A stretch of DNA of 11,019 nt from Comamonadaceae bacterium (GTDB taxonomy: Bacteria > Pseudomonadota > Gammaproteobacteria > Burkholderiales > Burkholderiaceae_C), in assembly GCA_947460165.1 (NCBI GenBank), contig CANHKH010000068.1, positions 1 to 11,019 of the forward strand, given 5' to 3'. Of this stretch, positions 6,073 through 11,019 are shown in pieces. Within the stretch, counting starts at the first letter, position 1; each line of letters begins with the position of its first letter. The notes under the pieces were generated by a model. That model was given only the letters and a program-made list of their open reading frames with translations. It ran no database searches and was not told where the DNA came from. A program made the translations under genes and the position numbers.

Positions 6073-8070
6073 TTATTCAGAAAAAGACAGCTGGCTGGCG
6101 GTCTTGCGCTCGCGTTCGGCCAGTCGCTTGCGCTGGGAGGCCGCCTTCCACTGCGTGATGCCTTGGGCGCACCACACCAAGTGGGGCAGCACCCAGCGGC
6201 TCAGCAGTATCGGGGCCAGTGCAGGCACCAGGCGCACATAGAGTTTGCCCAGGCCCTGCACCAATAACTCGTCATAAAGGCACACAAAACCGGCGGCGGC
6301 CCCGGGCGCGCCCTGCCTCCCCGAGCGGCCATAGAGCTGCCATTCAATGCGCGTGGCCTCGTGGGGTTCGAACATCAGCACCTGCAAACCGCCCCGGGCC
6401 GCCACCTCGGGTGGCACCATGATGTCGGTACCGCGCCCGGCCATGTTGGTCGACACCGTGACCGCGCCCCACTGGCCCGCGCGCTCGACAATGCGGGCCT
6501 CCTCGGCGTGGTGTTTGGCATTGAGCACCTGGTGCGGCACCTGGCGCAAGGCCAGGGCCTGTGCCAGGCGTTCGGTGTCTGCCAGTTTTCGCGTGCCCAC
6601 CAGCACCGGCAGGCCCCGCTCGTGGCAGGCCAGCAATTCGTCGATCAAGGCCTGCATGCGCAGGTCCGCTTTGGCAAAGGGCCGCCAAGGCGCAATGCTC
6701 AAGCGGCTGGTCACACGGGGGGCCACTGCCACCACCTCCACGCCGTAGGTCTGGCGCAGCTCGCCATGAATACCTTGCAGAGTGCCGCTGGCGCCGCACA
6801 GGCGGTGGTAGCGGTTGAAAAAAACCTGAAAGGTCATGCGGGCCGATGTTTTGGGCGGGCTGCTCAGCTCCAGCCCCTCCATGGCCTCAATGGCCTGGTG
6901 GATGCCGTGGCTCCAGGAGCGCCCGGCCATGACGCGGCCGCTTTTTTCATCCACGATGACCACCTTGCCCTCTTCGTCGACCAGGTAATGGCGGTCGCGC
7001 AGGTACACGTACTTGGCCATGATGGACAGCGACACCATGCCTTGTGAGCGCTCAGGAAAGCGCCAAAAAGGCGGCAGCATGTAGGCCATGTCATCAATGC
7101 GCTTTTTACCCGCCTCGGTGTAACGGATATCGGTCACGGGCTCCGTTTTGACCACGTAGTCCACATCGGCCTGCAGGTTCTCAAAAATCTTTTTCCCCGC
7201 CAGCACCGCCTCGACCAGCATGGGGTTGTCGTCGGCCGACGAAATAATGAGCGGTGTGGTGGCCTCGTCAATCAGCACGCTGTCGGCCTCGTCCACAATC
7301 GCCACCCACAGCCCGCGGCCCACCGGGCGAGACTGCTGGCTGCTGCGCTTCATCTCCCACAGCCGCCGACCCATGGGGTCTTTGGCGCCGCCCAGCAGCA
7401 GGTCGTCGCGCAGGTGGTCGGCCAGCAATTGCTTGCCGGTGGCATACACCACTTCTGCGGCATAGCCTGCGGCCAGGGCCTCGGGCGGGGTGTCTGTGGT
7501 CACAGCCACTGCCCGCCAGCCGGCCTGGGCCAAGAGCGGCGCCATCAGCTCGGCGTCGCGCGCGGCCAGGTAGTCGTTGGAGGTGATCACATGGCAGGGC
7601 CGGCCGGCGCTGGCATAGAGCGCGGCCGTCAGACCAATGGCCAAGGTCTTGCCTTCACCGGGGGCCAGTTGCACCAGATGACCGTTGTGCATTTCCAGCG
7701 CGGCGCGAATTTGTGTGTCGTGGGCTTTGAGGCCCAGCACACGTTGGGCACTGACGCACCACAGGCCCAGCAACTGAGCCCGCAGCTCAAACCAGGCGCG
7801 CCGCTCTGGCCCGCTGTCGGGCGCCAAGGCGCCGGCGTAGCGCAGGCGCTGCGACAGTTGCTCCAGCGCGGCCGGCAGCGCCTGCTCTGACAGGCCTTGC
7901 GCTTGCTCGGCGCTGCGCTTGACGCGCAGCACATCGGCCTCGGTTTGCTGGCTGGCCATGCCACTGAGGCGCCGAAAACGCTCGCGCCAAATGGGCAGCC
8001 AGGCCCGCTCGGCCAGCAGGCCCCGGGGCGGGTGCCACGCTTCTCGGCGAAGACCGGCATCTGGATTCAT
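6073..8070 (-). CDS. SecA-like ATPase lacking the C-terminal third
   Basis: The 665-residue product is clearly derived from the SecA motor. In order it shows a SecA nucleotide-binding domain 1 with Walker A APGEGKT (136-142), THE-type SNDYLAARD (164-172), Walker B VDEAD followed by LIDEATTPLIIS (259-277), the preprotein cross-linking region (about 278-360), IVDEKSGRVMAGRSWSHGIH (372-391), then nucleotide-binding domain 2 with VSTNMAGRGTDIMV (539-552) and YGRSGRQG (580-587) carrying the arginine fingers. It ends about 50 residues later, whereas SecA has about 900 residues. The helical wing, two-helix finger and zinc-binding tail are absent. The divergent first 75 residues differ from SecA. An upstream in-frame start at 8136 exists, but the ATG at 8070 is preferred: it has a GGGATGAG-type ribosome binding site and starts 7 bases after the M50 gene stop. 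Confidence 0.9.
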   Translation of the reverse strand: MNPDAGLRREAWHPPRGLLAERAWLPIWRERFRRLSGMASQQTEADVLRVKRSAEQAQGLSEQALPAALEQLSQRLRYAGALAPDSGPERRAWFELRAQLLGLWCVSAQRVLGLKAHDTQIRAALEMHNGHLVQLAPGEGKTLAIGLTAALYASAGRPCHVITSNDYLAARDAELMAPLLAQAGWRAVAVTTDTPPEALAAGYAAEVVYATGKQLLADHLRDDLLLGGAKDPMGRRLWEMKRSSQQSRPVGRGLWVAIVDEADSVLIDEATTPLIISSADDNPMLVEAVLAGKKIFENLQADVDYVVKTEPVTDIRYTEAGKKRIDDMAYMLPPFWRFPERSQGMVSLSIMAKYVYLRDRHYLVDEEGKVVIVDEKSGRVMAGRSWSHGIHQAIEAMEGLELSSPPKTSARMTFQVFFNRYHRLCGASGTLQGIHGELRQTYGVEVVAVAPRVTSRLSIAPWRPFAKADLRMQALIDELLACHERGLPVLVGTRKLADTERLAQALALRQVPHQVLNAKHHAEEARIVERAGQWGAVTVSTNMAGRGTDIMVPPEVAARGGLQVLMFEPHEATRIEWQLYGRSGRQGAPGAAAGFVCLYDELLVQGLGKLYVRLVPALAPILLSRWVLPHLVWCAQGITQWKAASQRKRLAERERKTASQLSFSE

Positions 8071-8077
8071 GCCAAGC

Positions 8078-10237
8078 TCATCCCAGTCGGTAGCGCTTTT
8101 GCACCAACTGACGCAGCGACTCGTCAATGCGCTCATACAAAGAGCGCGGCGGCAACGTCAAGCGCAGCAAGCCTCGCATGCCGTGGGCCAGTACCACACC
8201 GGTCGTCGAGTCGGGCTTGAGGGTCAGGCGCACTTCAAAAAATTCCTCGGCGGCTTTTTCACCCTTGGCGTCTTGGTTGGACACCGCCAAATCGCCACCG
8301 CCCAGCCAACCCAGCGCGGCCGAGGGCAGGCGATCGAGCTGGTAAGGCAGCAGCACCACGCGCTCGACCTCGATCAAATGATCGGCCTGGCCCAACACGC
8401 GCAAATTGATCTCGCCCACGGGCGAGGCAAACAGCTCGCGGGCGCGCTCTTGCGAGACCACGGCCACAAAGGCATAGCCCTGCGAGGGGTCCAGCACATG
8501 GCCGACCTCGGCGCCTTGGCCCAACCAAGCGCCTTGACGCTCAGCCCCTTCGAGCGCCACATAGCGGCCCTCGTGCGGGGCGCGCAGCACGGCTTTGTCC
8601 AGCCGGCTCTTGAGCTCGAGCACCCGTTGCTCTTTGGCCAGACGCTGCTCCACCAAGGGTTGCAAATCCACCGACTGACGCGAGAGCGAGGCGCGCTCCA
8701 TGGCCAGCAGCTCGTCGCGCTCGCGCAGGGCCTGCTCTATGTCCAGCTTGAGCGCGGTGGCGTCAAACCACATGAGTGGCGTGCCCGCTGCCACCGTTTG
8801 GCCCTGACCGAGCACGGCACGCTCCAAGCGCCCATCCAGCGGCGCATACAGCACCGAAAAGCGGCTCATTTGCACCACGCCCTGGGCCGTGATGGAGTGC
8901 GGCCAAGGCACGGCAAACACCAGCAAGGCGGCCGCCCCCAGCAAGCCGCCCGCGCCGCCCCAGGCGCGCCAGCGGTGGGCCTGCACTTGAGAACCAAACA
9001 AATGTTTGAGCCCCTTCCAGGCTGGCGCCCACAGCAGCATGTACAGCGTGAGCACCAGCATCACCAGGCCCAGGCCCAGCCACATGTCCATGACAAACAG
9101 CACGATGGCGTACGACACGATGAGCCGGTACACCAGGCTCACCGGCGCATACAGCAAGAACCATTTGCGCTCGCTGGGCACGTCCACCGGCGAGCGCGCC
9201 GCATGGCTGCCCAGCAGATAGCGGTCGGCCAAAAAGAACCAGTACTGCTGGGACTTTTGGTAGAAGTTCGGAATGTCCAGTGCGTCGGCCAACACGTAGT
9301 AGGCGTCAAAGCGCAGCAAGGGGTTGCCGTTGAACAGCAAGCTGGAGACCGAGCCAATCAACATGACGTTGAACGCCAAGCTGTTGACCAGGCCAGGCCC
9401 AGTGGCCGCCCACACTAACGCGCCCAGCGCTGCCATGAACAAATCGGCCAACATGCCCGCCGAACTCACCAGCATGCGGTGGCGCTTGTCCGGAAAGGCC
9501 CAGGTGGCCGTGGTGTCCACATAAGGCAGCGGCGTGGTCACCAAGAACATCAGGCCAAAGGTGTGAACGCTGCCGCCATAGCGCTTGCACACCAAGCCGT
9601 GGCACATCTCGTGGATCACCTTCATCACGGCCATGCACAGGTAAAGCCATGGCAAGTTGGCCCAGGCAAATGCGCCTTGCGCGCGGTCGCCCACCAGGTG
9701 CCAATTGCCTATGACGGCCACCGCTCCAGCCAAGCCCACCGCCAGCCACAGCACCACCATCAGCCAGGTGGGCACTGCCCGCAAGGCTTTGTCCATGGCG
9801 GTCAGCGTGTCGTCCGGGTCCCAAATAGGCATGCGAAAGTACAAAAACGACATGAGCTTGCTGCGCAGCTCTTTGCCGCGCACCTCGCTGGCACGGCGGT
9901 CGATTTCTATGCTGTTGGAGCCGTCACTGAAGTGCAGCAGGTTGGACACGTGCAGCTGCGAGAGCAGTTGCACCACCTCTTCTTGGCCGGGTGCGCGCTG
10001 GGGGTGGGCCCGCAAGTACGCCTGCCAGGCCGTATCCACCGTCACGCCTTGGTGCAGCGTCAGCAAAAACGCATGGGCCTCGGGCGTGATGCGAAAAAAC
10101 CGGTGGGCAAAAGCGTCTTCCAACACCACCCAGGGCTGGCCTCGGTAGCTCTGGCGGCTGGTGCGCACACCGGGCAGCAGGCTGACCCGTGCCTCGGCGA
10201 TGCGGTACCAGGCGTCGCTGTAAATGGCTCCAGACAT
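8078..10237 (-). CDS. PqqD-like/M50 metalloprotease/HlyD-like fusion membrane protein
   Basis: The 719-residue product has three parts. Residues 30-103 resemble a PqqD-like peptide-binding winged helix (PWVVLEDAFAHRFFRITPEA, then helices to SQLHVSNLL), as seen in peptide-maturation proteins. Residues 150-445 are a polytopic M50 (site-2-protease-like) domain with six to eight hydrophobic segments, the zinc motif HEMCH at 209-213, a YVDTTATWAFPDKRHR loop (239-254) and a third-ligand motif NPLLRFDAYY with Asp311; the usual Gly after Asp is Ala. Residues 446-719 form a HlyD-like periplasmic adaptor: a lipoyl-type beta-sandwich half (SVLYAPLDGRLERAVLGQGQ), a coiled coil (about 495-548), and the second half beginning AVLRAPHEGRYV. 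The family is annotated as putative peptide zinc metalloprotease. It sits between a second adaptor gene and a SecA-like gene. Cleavage and/or export of a leader-bearing protein is inferred. Confidence 0.88.
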   Translation of the reverse strand: MSGAIYSDAWYRIAEARVSLLPGVRTSRQSYRGQPWVVLEDAFAHRFFRITPEAHAFLLTLHQGVTVDTAWQAYLRAHPQRAPGQEEVVQLLSQLHVSNLLHFSDGSNSIEIDRRASEVRGKELRSKLMSFLYFRMPIWDPDDTLTAMDKALRAVPTWLMVVLWLAVGLAGAVAVIGNWHLVGDRAQGAFAWANLPWLYLCMAVMKVIHEMCHGLVCKRYGGSVHTFGLMFLVTTPLPYVDTTATWAFPDKRHRMLVSSAGMLADLFMAALGALVWAATGPGLVNSLAFNVMLIGSVSSLLFNGNPLLRFDAYYVLADALDIPNFYQKSQQYWFFLADRYLLGSHAARSPVDVPSERKWFLLYAPVSLVYRLIVSYAIVLFVMDMWLGLGLVMLVLTLYMLLWAPAWKGLKHLFGSQVQAHRWRAWGGAGGLLGAAALLVFAVPWPHSITAQGVVQMSRFSVLYAPLDGRLERAVLGQGQTVAAGTPLMWFDATALKLDIEQALRERDELLAMERASLSRQSVDLQPLVEQRLAKEQRVLELKSRLDKAVLRAPHEGRYVALEGAERQGAWLGQGAEVGHVLDPSQGYAFVAVVSQERARELFASPVGEINLRVLGQADHLIEVERVVLLPYQLDRLPSAALGWLGGGDLAVSNQDAKGEKAAEEFFEVRLTLKPDSTTGVVLAHGMRGLLRLTLPPRSLYERIDESLRQLVQKRYRLG

Positions 10238-10242
10238 GGCGC

Positions 10243-10299
10243 TTAAACGGTGTGCGCGCGCGGCAAGGCCGCACGCTCAGGTTGAAAAAAGTGCGTCAT
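10243..10299 (-). CDS. Possible 18-codon leader cistron between adaptor and M50 genes
   Basis: A tiny frame, MTHFFQPERAALPRAHTV, begins 14 bases after the adaptor stop and ends in TAA 5 bases before the M50 ATG, which itself has no ribosome binding site. Re-initiation after this short frame could drive translation of the M50 gene. Its small size means it can easily be chance; there is no homology evidence. Confidence 0.2.
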   Translation of the reverse strand: MTHFFQPERAALPRAHTV

Positions 10300-10313
10300 C
10301 GCCCAGGCCTGTC

Positions 10314-11019
10314 TCACCACCACAACCACAGCCTGAGCTTGTCAATGGTGCGGTGAAACAAGACCCAGGAGATGTTGCGCGAGCCCGCGTCAATCTTGGC
10401 CAAACCGGTCATGCCCGGGCGCCACCAGGGGGCCACGGGGTCCAAGATCTGGGCCTTGAGCACAAACTGGTTGCCCTCCTCGCCCTTGACCTGGGCCATG
10501 GGGACAAAGTTGGAGACCTTCAGGCGGATAGGCTTGTCAGGCTGGCTGAGCAGCAGCAGCTCGGCCTCGGCATCACCGCGCAATTCGCGGATGGCGTGCT
10601 CGGGCACCTGCAACACCACATACAAATCGCGCACCTGGGCAATGCGAAACAGCTTGTCGCCGCGCTTGACCGAGGAGCCCAGCAGATTGCGCCGCTCGCC
10701 CTCGACCACCACGCCGTCAAAAGGCGCTTCGGTGCGCGATTGCTGCAAAAAATAAACCACACGCTTGAGCCTGGCCTCAGACTGCACGCGGCGGGCTTGG
10801 GCCACCTGCATCTCGGCCAGGGCGCCGCCGGCACGGGCTTTGTCTTCTTCAGAGGCGTAGCGCTGAACCTCTGAAAGCACCTCGGCCCGCTGCTGCTGCA
10901 AGTCGGTGGTGTCCATCTGCGCCAGCGCTTGGCCTTGTTTGACGGTGTCGCCCACATCCACCATCACATCGAGCAGGCGGCCGTCGTTTTGCGAGGTCAT
11001 CAAGCGGGTGCTGTCGGTG
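10314..11019 (-). CDS. HlyD-type periplasmic adaptor subunit (5' partial)
   Basis: The frame is open at the right edge (…TDSTRLMTSQNDGRLLDV), so the true start, membrane anchor and first strands lie beyond 11019; the TTG/ATG near 11003-10998 are internal. Visible in order are a lipoyl-type motif GRLLDVMVDVGDTVKQGQAL, a coiled-coil hairpin (TTDLQQQRAEV through RVVYFLQQSR), the returning half-motif TEAPFDGVVVEG, a beta-barrel (FRIAQVRDLYVVLQVPEHAI) and a membrane-proximal end RPGMTGLAKIDAG. The C-terminus WVLFHRTIDKLRLWLWW is the kind seen in adaptors paired with M50-HlyD fusion proteins. Such adaptors bridge an inner-membrane exporter to an outer-membrane channel. It is the first visible gene of the operon and precedes the M50 fusion by 76 bases. 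No ABC ATPase or TolC-like channel is in view. Confidence 0.88.
   Translation of the reverse strand, partial: TDSTRLMTSQNDGRLLDVMVDVGDTVKQGQALAQMDTTDLQQQRAEVLSEVQRYASEEDKARAGGALAEMQVAQARRVQSEARLKRVVYFLQQSRTEAPFDGVVVEGERRNLLGSSVKRGDKLFRIAQVRDLYVVLQVPEHAIRELRGDAEAELLLLSQPDKPIRLKVSNFVPMAQVKGEEGNQFVLKAQILDPVAPWWRPGMTGLAKIDAGSRNISWVLFHRTIDKLRLWLWW

Noticed and set aside
8071..8136. Longer SecA-like start at 8136
   Set aside because: It would overlap the M50 gene by 59 bases and has no ribosome binding site, while the ATG at 8070 has one and normal operon spacing.
7919..9418. Plus-strand open frame of 499 codons across the SecA-like and M50 genes
   Set aside because: It is a GC-rich antisense shadow of two genes with clear family motifs; its product is rich in His, Gln, Arg and Ala with no recognisable domain.
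1..11019. CRISPR array, insertion sequence, integrase or att site
   Set aside because: No regularly spaced direct repeats, transposase or integrase motifs, or terminal inverted repeats were seen.

Overview
The window is GC-rich, densely coded DNA, and codon use and protein resemblances point to a betaproteobacterium, most likely a Comamonadaceae relative (Rhodoferax/Limnohabitans/Polaromonas type). That taxonomic call is inference: there is no rRNA or other marker gene here.

Layout. (1) Bases 1-1850, minus strand: the first 616 codons of a very large secreted, beta-rich protein that starts with a LEPR-XLL motif; its C-terminus lies beyond base 1. (2) 1851-2246: non-coding, with several hairpins. 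(3) 2247-2975, minus: a SapC-family protein. (4) 2976-3681: a 706-base AT-richer regulatory region with a possible sapC promoter, inverted repeats and an isolated IclR-operator-like palindrome. (5) 3682-5001, plus: two adjacent iron/2-oxoglutarate hydroxylase-type genes, the second an aspartyl/asparaginyl beta-hydroxylase. (6) 4994-11019, minus: a compact operon read from right to left. It encodes a HlyD-type adaptor (N-terminus outside the window), an M50 metalloprotease fused to a PqqD-like N-terminal domain and a HlyD-like C-terminal domain, a shortened SecA-like ATPase, a small DUF6447-like protein and a GNAT acetyltransferase. Gaps between these genes are 76, 7 and 21 bases, then a 4-base ATGA overlap. 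The hydroxylase pair and the operon converge in a 14-bp palindrome that holds both stop codons.

How it may work together (inference). The large LEPR-XLL protein has no classical Sec signal peptide. It has a basic leader followed by the LEPRVLLSADP motif. Nearby are a possible leader-binding (PqqD-like) domain on a membrane metalloprotease/adaptor fusion, a second adaptor, a SecA-derived ATPase without its C-terminal third, and two candidate protein hydroxylases plus an acetyltransferase. Together they look like a dedicated export, processing and modification machine for giant LEPR-XLL surface proteins, with SapC as an accessory. The individual families are known. Whether this exact combination has been described as a system cannot be decided from the sequence alone.
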